A stretch of DNA of 64,000 bases, from assembly GCF_040105105.1 (NCBI RefSeq), contig NZ_CP157676.1:1-64000 (forward strand), in the 5' to 3' direction. Position numbers and translations under genes: made by a program. This document shows, piece after piece, positions 16,842 through 25,933 of the stretch. The stretch is from Polaromonas hydrogenivorans (GTDB taxonomy: Bacteria; Pseudomonadota; Gammaproteobacteria; Burkholderiales; Burkholderiaceae_C). The notes beneath the pieces are model-generated. The model was not told the origin of the DNA and ran no database searches. It saw only the letters and a program-made list of their open reading frames with translations. Each line of letters begins with the position of its first letter. The stretch's first letter is position 1.

Positions 16842-17928
16842 CCAGCGCCCGGTAGCGTTATCGCACCATGGGCATCTGTTTGCGCAACGCCTTGCGGCAA
16901 GGCAGCCGCGCCTGGTGCGGTTTGGTACAGGTTCTGTGTCATGTTGGCAAGGGATGGTGGAATTTCAGCAGCGTTGGGTGGCAGGGCGAATTCTGGGCGG
17001 CCGGGACGCCATTTCCGGGACGAAAAACACTGAAAAAAAAGGCACATTCAAATTTCTCAAGCGCGCAAAAGCCCTGTACAGTTCTACCCATTCGCCTTCA
17101 GAGGCGAGCCTTTTTCAATTGCTGCTTCATGCAGAACGAAAAAACTCGGAATTCAAAGTGCCTGGCCCCGCGCGGTCCAGGCTTTTTTTGAATCCCTTCA
17201 GGGCGCCAAGCCCCAGCTCTTTTGAGCGAAGCCCTGTATGGGAGTCATACAGAGTGCTAATTTTCTTGAATTGAATCATCAACTTAGGTTGTCAATTCAG
17301 TATGGGAGCGGGTACAGATCGCCGCACTTACTGCTGATTTATCGTCGTGATGATGATGAAAAGGGTAGTTTGCGGTGCTGATGGACCTTCGCGCCAAGCG
17401 CTTTTCGTCGTCTTGAAGATGATCGAAAAAGCCGCTGGCGTGATGAAAAAAAATCATGAAATTGCTCACCTAGAGCACAACCAGGCATCCCGTTGGATGG
17501 CCATGAACGCAGTCAATTGCGGCAGTAGCCTGATGAGGGCTGTGTGGGTGATTTATCCCATCACGACAAGACAAATGAATTCGCTCAACACAAGCGCCAC
17601 GACTGCCCAAGCAGGCAGATTGCAACGAGGACCGGGTAGCCGGGGTAGTTGCGATGAGTGGAGGCTAGCTCGCCGGCGTGCGGGTGCAAACCAGACATTG
17701 AGGATCGCTCACGGACCCGGCTTCCTTGATGGAAGTAGCAGTGAGAGTGCGGGACGCTTCAGTGCCCAACTGCCGGCGGGACACCACCACCGACATACCC
17801 GAAGCCGCAAGGCCAGGGGGCTGCAAAGAGGAAGACACCTTCGATGCGGTCAAAAAAACAATTCTTTAAGCGCAAACGTGTCGTGAGGGTGAGGTTTTGA
17901 GGGGAGGGAGTGCGAGGGGCTGGTGGAC
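16842..17928. other. Gene-poor interval
   Basis: About 1.1 kb without a recognised gene. Several long frames exist on both strands, but none has a recognisable domain, consistent codon use or a good ribosome-binding site. Confidence 0.4.
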
Positions 17929-17986
17929 GCTGCCGGCTCATGGTTGTTGATGGGGATTTACCCGTCACCAACCATGAGCCGGCAGC
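17929..17986. repeat. Large stem-loop upstream of the integrase
   Basis: GCTGCCGGCTCATGGTTG (17929-17946) and its exact complement at 17969-17986 form an 18-bp perfect stem. The intervening bases extend it with TGATGGG against CCCGTCA, one G-T pair, leaving a loop of about six bases. It lies 72 bp before the integrase start. Possible roles are a recombination or attachment site, a terminator, or the end of a lost element. Confidence 0.7.
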
Positions 17987-18058
17987 AAGACAAGGCGTGC
18001 TCACGGTGCTGCCATTTTCTGGGCAGCTGGATGATTTCAACAATGAAAGCGAAGCGGC

Positions 18059-19344
18059 ATGAGTAACAAATTGGACGAGCTGATCCAGAGTGTCAATGTG
18101 GTGGTCAGGGCTAATTGCCCTGTGCGCGTGAACGGCAACAAGGCGGGCAACAGAACGCAGGAACAGGCTGGACAGGTGATGAGCGAGAGCTGCCGGCGCC
18201 TGCACAAGCTGGGCTACTACTTGAGCGATATCAGTGGGCTGCAGGAAAAGCACATCACCGCCTTGGTCGAGGACTGGCACGCCCAACCGCTAAAGATCAA
18301 GACGATGCAAAACCAGCTTTCCCGCATCAGGATCTTTTGCCGCTGGCTGGGCCGGGAGAACCTGGTCAAAACGGGCGGCGTCAAGAGCTATTTCCCGGAA
18401 CTCGCTCCCAAGGTGTTCAAGGTCAGCACCGTGGCGGTGAAGTCCAATAGCTGGACGGGCAATGGGCTCGATGTGGTGCAAAAGATCAAGGAGGCGTGGC
18501 TTCATGATGCCCGCCACGGCGGCATGCTTATGCTGGGCGTGGCTTTTGGGTTGAGGAAAAAGGAGATGCTCAGGATCAAGCTGTGGATGTCGGATAAGGG
18601 CACTTCGCTCGACATTGATGGATCAGTGGCGAAAAACGGGCGCTTTCGCTCTATTCCCATTGAATCGGGCGAGTTCGCGGAGTTTGGCCTGATGCAGCGC
18701 CGGGCGCTCGACGAGGTCAAGAAGCTGTGCAACAAATACCATACTCTGGGCTGGCCGGGGCTGACGTTCAAGCAGAGCGAGAACCGCTACTACCACTACA
18801 TGCGTCGCCTGGGGTTGACCAAGTTTGACGAGGGCGTGACGGGCACGGGGCTCGGGCCGAATATGCCGAGCAGATGCTGGTGCTGCGCGGGCTGGTGCCC
18901 GCCACGCTGGGCGGAGGGCCCGGCCAGATGGCCCGGGCGGAGCATGACCAGATCGTGCTGGAGGTGCAAAGGAATATGGGCCACGGTCGCCCCAAAATTC
19001 ACGAGGCCTATGCAGGAAATGTAAACGCCAAGATGAACGGTGGCGCCCTGGGCGCAAAAATCGGCAGGGTGTTTACGCTCGATGAGGAAAAGACGATGTT
19101 CGCGATAGCCTACGCCAATCCTGCGCCTGTGCAGTCCAAGGCTGGCAAGTACAGGATCCAGTCGCAGGAAGAGCGCGGCCGCACCACTATTTCTGTCGTG
19201 GTCGAGGTGCCCGACCAGCCTGATGAGCGGCTGGACGTGAGCGAGTTTGTCCGGCGCTGGCCCGCGCATGGCCAGACGGTTTGGCGCCAGCTCGTCGCGG
19301 TCGGCCTGGGGGGTCATAGCGATGCCGGCATGAGCCCGGCTTGA
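18059..19344 (+). pseudogene. Phage-type integrase, one-base frameshift
   Basis: Integrase of the proteobacterial phage group with an N-terminal helical domain and an Integrase_1-type catalytic domain. The first frame covers SKTMQ-like core-binding sequence (LKIKTMQNQLSRIRIFCRWL), FGLRKKEMLRIKL (first catalytic arginine region) and FKQSENRYYHYMRRLGL up to VTGTG. The rest, with AEYAEQMLVLRGL and NMGHGRPKIHEAYAGN, is in a second frame from about 18860. One missing base (CTC GGG for CTC CGG GCC) explains the break. The repaired protein would be about 428 residues. A terminator-like hairpin overlaps its stop, and a large stem-loop precedes it. Confidence 0.75.
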
Positions 19345-19356
19345 ATCAAGCCGGGC
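19334..19356 (+). terminator. Hairpin overlapping the integrase stop
   Basis: GCCCGGCTTG (19334-19343), loop AAT, then CAAGCCGGGC (19347-19356): a perfect 10-bp stem that includes the last codons and stop of the integrase. There is no strong T-run directly after it (GGGTCCCGGC follows), so termination may be weak. Confidence 0.5.
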
Positions 19357-19508
19357 GGGTCCCGGCTTGGTTAAAAACCACCAAAAAAGCGGCCGAAGCC
19401 GTATTTTTCACTCAACGATTCGCACAGCCTCTACACCCGAACGTCGCATTACATCCATGATCAGGCGCGAGAGCAAGGGGTAACGCATGGGTGCCGGTTT
19501 AGTCCCGG

Positions 19509-19901
19509 TCATTGCTTGAGTCTTTCAAGCTCGCGGGCACGGTCGGCGGTGGCGGTCAACATGCAGCTGTTGGCATTGACGCGTGCCAGCGTGCCGCCGT
19601 CCGGGTCGTAGTAGAAGGCGCAGTTGGTATCCCGGTATTTGATCCAGGCGCGCTGCGCTTCCTGCAGCTGTGCCTTGCGCGGGGGCGGCAGCTCGGCCAT
19701 AAGGGCCTTGTAGGCTTTGTTGAGCTGGACATCCTGACGCTGGGTTTCAGTGTTGATGCATTCAATCATCCCAAACGTAGTACCGCCCGCCTTGTCCATG
19801 CAGGCGATGTATTGCTTGCTCAGGCCGGTTTCATTGGCACTGGCAACGCAGGGCACGCCGGCAATGACGAGTGCGGCAAAGAGGTATCTGGCGATTTTCA
19901 T
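19509..19901 (-). CDS. LprI-like (DUF1311) secreted protein
   Basis: Exported protein of 130 residues. A signal peptide (MKIARYLFAALVIAGVPCVASA) precedes the LprI/DUF1311 core: QYIACMDKAGGTTFGMIEC, ETQRQDVQLNKAYKALM, QEAQRAWIKYRDTNCAFYY and CMLTATADRARELE. Four cysteines probably pair. Members of this family include the lysozyme inhibitor LprI, but many have unknown roles, so the activity is inferred only at family level. The gene overlaps the end of the YhcG-type nuclease gene by four bases, so both are probably expressed from a promoter upstream of that gene. A partial relative lies at 44853. Confidence 0.85.
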   Translation of the reverse strand: MKIARYLFAALVIAGVPCVASANETGLSKQYIACMDKAGGTTFGMIECINTETQRQDVQLNKAYKALMAELPPPRKAQLQEAQRAWIKYRDTNCAFYYDPDGGTLARVNANSCMLTATADRARELERLKQ

Positions 19902-20992
19902 GACCGATCATTCGGTTTTTTTCGTGTATCGGGTTCATCCATGGCTTGCAGCGCACCCGCGTCGCTTGCCAGTTCCGCTTCAATGTCGGCAATGCTCGGC
20001 AGGCTCTGCTCCAAGGTAGCCGGCAGGTCGCGTAGCAGCTGGTATTCAGCCACGCCGATGGGCTTGTCGATGCCCGAGAGTGCATATTCGGCCACCAGCC
20101 GGTTTTGCTGCTTGCACAGCAGCAGGCCGATGGTGGGCTTGTCATCTAGCGCTTTCACCTGCGCATCGACCGCCGCCAGGTAGAAGTTGAGTTGACCAGC
20201 GTGCTCGGGCTTGAAGGCGGTGGCCTTGAGTTCAACCACCACGTAGCATTTGAGGCGCGTGTGATAAAAAAGCAGGTCGATGAAGAACTCGTCGCCGGCG
20301 ACCTCCAGCCGGAACTGCCGGCCGACGAAGGCAAAGCCGGCGCCCAACTCCAGCAGGAAGCGGGTGATGTGGCGGATCAGGCCGTTTTCTATTTCCCGCT
20401 CGTGTGCGTCGTCGCCCAAACCCAGGAAGTCGAACAAGTAGGGGTCCTTGAGTGTTTCGCGGGCCAGCGCCGACTCGGCAGCAGGCAGTCGCGCCTGAAA
20501 ATTGGTTACCGCGCCACCCTGGCGCTGCTGCAGCCGGTTCTTGATATGTAGCGCGAGCGTGGTGCGCGACCAGCCATGCTGCACCGTCTGCGCCGCATAC
20601 CATTCGCGGTCAGCGACGTTGTCCAGCTGAGTCAGCAGCGTCACGACATGGAACCACGGCAATTGGTCAGCAGGCTGCTGACCAAATTGACCATCCGGGC
20701 AATGCTGGGCAAAAAACCGCATGTACTTGAGGTTACTGGGTGACCAGCCGCGCATGTCGGGAAAAGCATCCTTCAAGTCACGGGCCAGCCGGTCGATGAC
20801 CTTTGTGCCCCAGCCCTGGGCCTGCTGGCGCTGCAGGATGTCGCGGCCAATCCGGCCATAAAGCTGCACCAGCTCGGCATTGACCGCGAGCGCAGCGCGC
20901 TGGCGGGCATGGGCGATCTGGCCCTTGAGCTGGGCCAGCCAGTCGGTATAGCCTTCGGGCAGGGCGAGCGGGGTATTACTGGCGGGTTTCAT
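19898..20992 (-). CDS. YhcG-type PDDEXK nuclease (DUF1016)
   Basis: Protein of 364 residues with the two-part YhcG/DUF1016 architecture. The N-terminal DUF1016_N region contains NAELVQLYGRIGRDIL, FPDMRGWSPSNLKYMRFFAQ and LPWFHVVTLLTQL. The C-terminal PDDEXK nuclease domain contains LFDFLGLGDDAHEREIENGL, GDEFFIDLLFYHTRLKCYVV (the D and ExK core is IDLLF...VVVELKA) and DKPTIGLLLCKQQN. Such proteins often sit within type I restriction-modification loci. Its start overlaps by ATGA the end of an hsdS remnant, which supports that origin here. Whether it still acts without the HsdMRS partners is unknown. Confidence 0.88.
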   Translation of the reverse strand: MKPASNTPLALPEGYTDWLAQLKGQIAHARQRAALAVNAELVQLYGRIGRDILQRQQAQGWGTKVIDRLARDLKDAFPDMRGWSPSNLKYMRFFAQHCPDGQFGQQPADQLPWFHVVTLLTQLDNVADREWYAAQTVQHGWSRTTLALHIKNRLQQRQGGAVTNFQARLPAAESALARETLKDPYLFDFLGLGDDAHEREIENGLIRHITRFLLELGAGFAFVGRQFRLEVAGDEFFIDLLFYHTRLKCYVVVELKATAFKPEHAGQLNFYLAAVDAQVKALDDKPTIGLLLCKQQNRLVAEYALSGIDKPIGVAEYQLLRDLPATLEQSLPSIADIEAELASDAGALQAMDEPDTRKKPNDRS

Positions 20993-21105
20993 GCGCAGGC
21001 TTTTTCAACCACTTCGTTGGCCTTTGGCAAGCACAACTGGCCTGAAATCAGGCGTGGCAGCAGCGTGTCGCGCAGACAGAGTGTTTTCTTGATGTCGTCG
21101 AGCAT
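20989..21105 (-). pseudogene. 3' end of a type I restriction specificity gene (hsdS)
   Basis: The minus strand reads MLDDIKKTLCLRDTLLPRLI, then SGQLCLPKANEVVEKACA and a stop overlapping the next start by ATGA. LRDTLLPRLISGQL is the conserved last helix of HsdS proteins. Nothing upstream encodes the recognition domains, and no hsdM or hsdR remains. Confidence 0.7.
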
Positions 21106-21324
21106 TACGAAGTGGGTTTCCCCGTCGGATTCATGTAGTTTCAGCTCTTGGGATTATGGCGGCGCGTCATCCTGTCCAAGATACGTGCGAAGACGAAGCA
21201 AGCATTTGGCTCTGGTCGCACTCATCTGATCCAGGAGCTGCGCAGAATCCAGAAAAATTGGAATTAAAAACCAGCACTGCCGTTGCGTTTCAAGCAGACG
21301 TGTAGCCGATCAAGCACATTATTT
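21106..21324. other. Gap without recognised genes
   Basis: A plus-strand segment reads SKIRAKTKQAFGSGRTHLIQ before a stop, but no family was recognised. Confidence 0.3.
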
Positions 21325-21546
21325 TTATTCGTACTCGACCCCGGCTTTTTGCACAAACAGATTCCATAACCATTCGGAGGCCTGTTTTGGAGAAAGTTTT
21401 GGCTCTTCTGTTCTGGAGCCCATAAACGAGTCGGTCACGAGATACAGGTGGTAGTCGTCCGCATCGAGCCACAAGGTGCTATACGCCATCATGATGCGCG
21501 CGACTGGTGCTGGTCGCCCTGCGGATCTCGGCCGAAGGGGTCGCAC
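21325..21546 (-). CDS. Small hypothetical protein
   Basis: A frame of 73 codons starts at a GTG immediately after the stop of the upstream 95-residue protein; an internal ATG at 21492 would give 55 residues (MMAYSTLWLDADDYHLYLV, ending FVQKAGVEYE). The tail is rich in aromatic and acidic residues. The tight spacing suggests co-transcription with the preceding gene. No family was recognised, and the second copy of the upstream gene at 36892 lacks this follower. Confidence 0.45.
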   Translation of the reverse strand: MRPLRPRSAGRPAPVARIMMAYSTLWLDADDYHLYLVTDSFMGSRTEEPKLSPKQASEWLWNLFVQKAGVEYE

Positions 21547-21834
21547 TCAGGCCTGCGAAGCCCGCGACGGATACATCACCACCGAATCGGACTGCGGGCG
21601 AACGCTCTCGCTGTCCGCGGCCTGGACTGGCTGGCTGCTCTTGGAAGAAGCCTGCAATGCAGCGCTGATTTCCGCCTCGATGCGGCTGATTCGCTCGGCA
21701 TACATGGCGGTCAATGCCTTATGGTGCTCGGCGGCCACCTGATGCTCGACCCGCTTGAGGTTGGCTTCTTCCAGATACTCGCGGGATTTGCGGATGTGCC
21801 TGTCGGCCTGGGGTTCAAATAGATAAAACCTCAT
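21547..21834 (-). CDS. Conserved 95-residue protein, copy 1
   Basis: Protein of 95 residues, predicted helical with a coiled coil (HIRKSREYLEEANLKRVEHQ, then AMYAERISRIEAEISAALQ) and a polar tail ending SDSVVMYPSRASQA. A near-identical paralogue of the same length lies at 36892-37179. Conservation over the entire length, including the tail, argues that both are functional genes. No known family was recognised. A ribosome-binding site (AGGATCTCATG context) precedes the start in both copies. Confidence 0.75.
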   Translation of the reverse strand: MRFYLFEPQADRHIRKSREYLEEANLKRVEHQVAAEHHKALTAMYAERISRIEAEISAALQASSKSSQPVQAADSESVRPQSDSVVMYPSRASQA

Positions 21835-22072
21835 GAGATCCTTTCTGTACGCGCGGCCAAAGGGTAGTGGTTTTTTGTTGAAAGCTCAACAGTTGAATTG
21901 CTGCAGGAGAGCGTTCGCAGACGGGTTAGGCTGGTGGCTCGGTTTTCTGCTCGCCCCCAAGGTGTTCATGACACCATGAAAGAGGCCAGGCGGATGGGCT
22001 ATTTTTTCAGCCGCGCTGTGTGGTCCAGGCGCTCGGCGGGGCACGAACGACACGCCGGCCGCCAGGGGCAGG

Positions 22073-22858
22073 TCACATGAGCCGGTGGCTGGTGGCAAAA
22101 CCCACCGCTTGCGCACGCGTGCGCACATTGAGCTTGCGGTAGATGTTCTTGATGTGCGTGTTGACGGTCTGCGCGCTGATGACCAGGCGCGCGCCGATTT
22201 CGGTGCTGGTCTGGCCCGAGGCGACCAGCTTGAGCACTTGCTGTTCGCGCTCGGACAGCTTGCTGTCCTTGCCTTGGCTCACGGGCAGCGTCTGGACCGT
22301 GGCTTGGGGCGCCTCGAACTTGCCCAGCAGCCGGCGCGCCAGGCTGGGCGTGATCGACGCGCCGCCATTGACCACCTGCAGCACCGCCTGGGGAAAGTTG
22401 CCGAACCAGGAGTTCTTGACCAGGTAGCCGGTGGCGCCGAGCTCGAACGCATGCAGCGCGTGCTGCTCGTCCTCCATGGCCGAGATGACGACCGCCTCGG
22501 CCATGGGGCGCACGGCCTTCATGTGCTCGATCAGCTCAAAGCCGCTGCCGTCGCCCAGGTTCAGGTCGACCAGCATCACATCGAACTCGTTCTGGCTGAT
22601 CAGGCGGCGGCCCTCCCGCACGCTGCCGCCCTGGCCCAGCAGGTCGATCCGCAGATCGCCCAGTAGTTCGTGCGCGATGACACGGCTCATGTGCGGATCA
22701 TCGTCGACCAGCAGCACCCGCACCGGGTGCTCGGCCTGGCCCGTGAGAAACCCCGGCCACAGGGAGGGCAAGGCGCCAGCCAGATGAGAGCCCGACGACA
22801 GGGAGCCGCCTTTGACCAAAAAGTCCGACCCGACCGCAGGTTCATTGCCAGTAGCCAT
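22073..22858 (-). CDS. LuxR/NarL-type response regulator, copy 1
   Basis: Response regulator of 261 residues from ATG 22858, which has a good ribosome-binding site (AAGGAGCATCC). The receiver domain begins VRVLLVDDDPHMSRVIAHEL (acidic DDD), with the phospho-acceptor Asp in FDVMLVDLNLGDGSG, the switch residue in AVVISAMED, and Lys in GYLVKNSW. The output domain is LuxR-type: LSEREQQVLKLVASGQTSTE, then AQTVNTHIKNIYRKLNVRTR. No sensor kinase gene is adjacent. A closely related paralogue lies at 42286. The unusual N-terminal extension of about 45 residues is shared in part by both. Confidence 0.9.
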   Translation of the reverse strand: MATGNEPAVGSDFLVKGGSLSSGSHLAGALPSLWPGFLTGQAEHPVRVLLVDDDPHMSRVIAHELLGDLRIDLLGQGGSVREGRRLISQNEFDVMLVDLNLGDGSGFELIEHMKAVRPMAEAVVISAMEDEQHALHAFELGATGYLVKNSWFGNFPQAVLQVVNGGASITPSLARRLLGKFEAPQATVQTLPVSQGKDSKLSEREQQVLKLVASGQTSTEIGARLVISAQTVNTHIKNIYRKLNVRTRAQAVGFATSHRLM

Positions 22859-23011
22859 GGATGCTCCTTGAATTTGGTTGCCACTGCTTGACAACAGCAG
22901 CGTGCCGCGCCTGGCTTTGCCGCTGGCGCCATTCAATTTACTGCTGTTGCACTTTGTTGTAACTTCGCTGCTCAAAAAGACAAGGATTGTGTGACTAATT
23001 CCCGGATTCAT

Positions 23012-23584
23012 GGGTCAGGGACAGCCCAACCTGGGGCCAACGCCAGCGCATCTGCTGTTCAATCACTTGCCTCCTTGCCTATCGGGGGCCGCTGCCTGAC
23101 TTTGAGGTTCAGCATTTTGAACGACTTCGTCCGGCGGTGCACGTCAGCGGCCGCTCTGATGTCAGGCTGGCGACCATCGGAATGATCAATGCACCGTGTC
23201 TCTAATAAGCAGATGCTCGACGAACGACAAGCTGTCTTCGATGAAGTAGCCAGCGCGCAGATGCGGTACGTTGCCGCTGAATGTGGCTCGTCTTTTCTCA
23301 GCTTTTTACAGACCAGCCCTTGAACTGGATTTTCAGCGGACGGGCCATCTGTTGGCCTTAAAGGCCGCTGGCACGCCGCTCCTGCTGCGAGTGAGCCACC
23401 ACTCCAACGACACCCTGGAATTGACACAGGCACTCAAGGGCTACGTCCAAGCCCAAAGGGTTGCCGTCTCGGGTTCCTGCCTGCGCATAAGCCTTCATTT
23501 ACCTGTGGCTTTGGGCCCTGTTTCAGCGACCACGCCAAGACGATCTCATTAGACTGATCGGCTTTACATTTGCCCGGATTCCCT
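23012..23584. other. Gap upstream of terC
   Basis: No recognised gene on either strand over 570 bp. A minus-strand frame (ending near 23059) shows no known domain. Confidence 0.35.
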
Positions 23585-24319
23585 ATGGAACTACTCTCCG
23601 ACCCGAATGTCTGGATCGCTTTCTTCATGCTCGCGGCGCTTGAAATCGTTCTGGGCATCGACAACATCATCTTCATCAGTATCCTGGTGGGGCGCCTGCC
23701 GGCCGAAAAACGGGACTTGGCGCGCCGTCTTGGCCTGGCCTTCGCGATGGTCTCGCGCATCGCGCTGCTGTTCAGCCTGGCCTGGGTCATGACGCTGACC
23801 ACTCCGATTTTTACCGTGGTGGGCCAGGAAATCAGCGGACGGGATCTGATCCTGCTCGGGGGCGGGCTGTTCCTGCTGTACAAGGCCTCGCATGAGATTT
23901 TCCTGGAGGTCGAAGCGCATCAGCCCGACGAGATCAGCGCCGGGGTCGACAAGGTGAAAACCGGTGCCACCCTGTTCTGGGGAACGATTGTGCAAATCGG
24001 CATCGTGGACATCGTTTTTTCGCTGGACTCGGTGATCACGGCCGTGGGCATGGTGGACACCATCAGCGTGATGGTGGCTGCCGTGGTGGCATCAGTGGCG
24101 GTCATGATGTTTGCGGCCAAGCCGATCGGTGAGTTCGTGGACCGGCACCCCTCCATCAAGGTGCTGGCGCTGGCTTTCCTGACGATGGTGGGAACGCTGC
24201 TGGTCGCCGAAGCGTTCGATGTGCATGTCCCCAAGGCTTACGTCTATGTCGCCATGCTGTTTTCCCTGGGCGTCGAGGCGCTCAACATCAGGGCGCGTAC
24301 CAAGCGCCAGGGCGCTTGA
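23585..24319 (+). CDS. TerC-family integral membrane protein
   Basis: Membrane protein of 244 residues with seven or so spans and the TerC family signatures: LEIVLGIDNIIFISILVGRL near the start, FLLYKASHEIFLEVEAH in the centre, then QIGIVDIVFSLDSVITAVGM, and VPKAYVYVAMLFSLGVEALN at the end. The acidic residues in GIDN and FSLDS are conserved in the family and are thought to bind metal. Family members act in tellurite resistance or in manganese export; the substrate here cannot be told. No ter operon genes flank it. ATG 23585 is chosen over an upstream TTG. Confidence 0.88.
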   Translation: MELLSDPNVWIAFFMLAALEIVLGIDNIIFISILVGRLPAEKRDLARRLGLAFAMVSRIALLFSLAWVMTLTTPIFTVVGQEISGRDLILLGGGLFLLYKASHEIFLEVEAHQPDEISAGVDKVKTGATLFWGTIVQIGIVDIVFSLDSVITAVGMVDTISVMVAAVVASVAVMMFAAKPIGEFVDRHPSIKVLALAFLTMVGTLLVAEAFDVHVPKAYVYVAMLFSLGVEALNIRARTKRQGA

Positions 24320-24368
24320 TACCTGTTTGCCATCGGCTCAGTACCGACAGCTCAGCCATCAAGCAAAC

Positions 24369-24830
24369 TTACTTGGCCGTGGCTCTAGCCGCTTCAGCCT
24401 TGCGTTTGGCTTCGTCAGCCTTGAGCTGCAACTCCTTGGCCTCTTTCTCGGCGGCCACAGCTTCGGCTTCCTTGGCCTTGGCGTCCTTGTCAGAAGACAA
24501 GCCACCGGCCAGCGCGCTGCCGGCCATGGTGCCGGCCACAGCACCCACGGCGGCTGCGCCCATGGTGCCCATCATGCCGGGGCCACGAGGAGCGGGTGCT
24601 GGCGTGCCAGGAGTTGCGGCGGCTGCAGGCGCGGCAGCTGCTGGCGGGGTGACGGGCGCTGCGGTCGCCTTGGATGTAACCGGTGCTGCAGGCGTCTTGT
24701 TCAGGCTGGCGCGAGGAATGGTTCGGCCTGCACTGCCCATCCGCTTGGCGTACGCTGATGAAGGGGCGACCAGGGATGCGATGGTCAAAGAGATGATGGC
24801 GGCGGCGGTGATGCGTAAAGAAGTAGTCAC
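24369..24830 (-). CDS. Secreted alanine-rich protein with glycine zipper
   Basis: Protein of 153 residues from a GTG at 24830 preceded by AGGAACTTT. A signal peptide (LRITAAAIISLTIASLVAPSS, cleaved after AYA) is followed by a proline/alanine-rich linker (residues 40-80), a glycine-zipper hydrophobic segment (MMGTMGAAAVGAVAGTMAGS) and a charged coiled-coil tail (KAKEAEAVAAEKEAKELQLK). The layout suggests an envelope protein that inserts or oligomerises at a membrane. No family was recognised. Confidence 0.65.
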   Translation of the reverse strand: MTTSLRITAAAIISLTIASLVAPSSAYAKRMGSAGRTIPRASLNKTPAAPVTSKATAAPVTPPAAAAPAAAATPGTPAPAPRGPGMMGTMGAAAVGAVAGTMAGSALAGGLSSDKDAKAKEAEAVAAEKEAKELQLKADEAKRKAEAARATAK

Positions 24831-25500
24831 AAAGTTCCTAGAAATAAAAACCAGCCAAAGTAGATGGTCGTCGGCAAATGCGCAGTGATGCGCGGGGACA
24901 GAGCCGCCGGACAGCCAAAGAGGTTGAGCCTCATATGAGGACAAGGCGCGCAGTTCCAAGCGCAGCGGTGTGCTGACGGATGACACGCGGTAAGAATTTT
25001 CAGACGCTGACCGCCAAGGGCACAAAACAACCGGCTGTCCACGTGATAGGGCCGTCAACAGCGGGTACCTTTGGCGATCCACTTGGGAAGCGATGTTCAT
25101 CGCCGCGCAAATCTACCGCATCGTTCCTGACGTTTTGAGCAGCCTGCGGGCAAGCCGTATTCGCTGAGGTCTGAAGGGGCTGTCATGCTGGAGAGAGTCT
25201 GTCATGGGCAAGGTTGTCTTTTTTGCAGAAATCTTTACTTGCTTATGTTTACGTGATTTACACAATGGTACTGACCTGGTTCAAGCTTCAAAAACCGCCA
25301 TGGGTTCCGCAAGGTCCTCATGGATGAGCTTAAAACACAGCGTATCAAAACTTCAAGGAAGTAACCATTTGAAGTGATGGGCAATAAGCACTGCATTGAC
25401 GAAACTGGATCCAGACAACGCAGGTGCGACGCGGCACTGCAAAAGGGTCGAGCTGCACTGCGCAGGAAGCACATCAACAACGCATGGACAAGGAAGTGCT
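24831..25500. other. Gap upstream of a small membrane-protein gene
   Basis: No recognised gene. The end of this interval holds a strong ribosome-binding site (AAGGAAG) for the next small ORF. Confidence 0.35.
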
Positions 25501-25668
25501 ATGTTTTTTCTCAACCGCAGCGTGAACTGGAACAACGGGGACTACCGGGATTACTGCGACCACAGGGCCCGAGTGAAACGTCGCCTGCGCCTGCGGATGT
25601 CCATTGGCCTGACGCTGATGGGTTGCATGCTGGTGATCGCTGCGTGGGCTCCCAACGTCAGCGTGTAG
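25501..25668 (+). CDS. Small membrane protein, 55 residues
   Basis: ATG 25501 has a strong ribosome-binding site (AAGGAAGTGCT). The protein begins MFFLNRSVNWNNGDYRDYCD, has a basic stretch (RARVKRRLRLRM) and a single hydrophobic span (SIGLTLMGCMLVIAAWAPNV). The basic residues ahead of the span predict an N-in topology. No family was recognised. Confidence 0.55.
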   Translation: MFFLNRSVNWNNGDYRDYCDHRARVKRRLRLRMSIGLTLMGCMLVIAAWAPNVSV

Positions 25669-25933
25669 ATCCAGGCCCAGTCGATGCAGGCTGCGCCTGG
25701 ACTGTCGGTGTTGGCACTGATGCGGAGTTGACAGTGATGGCGGAAAAGCATGGATCACCCAAGCAAGCCAGGACAATCGAGGCTGCTGGCCGTGCAACCT
25801 CAAGGACGTCCTGCGTTCCAGGCGCCAAGCTCATCTCTGGCATGAGCACATCGCCGCAGCATTGGTGAACTCCCCCACGGGCAAAGCAGGAATTACGGCT
25901 TTGCCGGTCCTTGATCGATGAGAAGGGGCGGAC
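25669..25933. other. Gap without recognised genes
   Basis: Nothing recognised on either strand. Confidence 0.35.

Noticed and set aside
17347..17886. Plus-strand frame of 179 codons
   Set aside because: No domain, no good ribosome-binding site and mixed composition; left as gene-poor interval.
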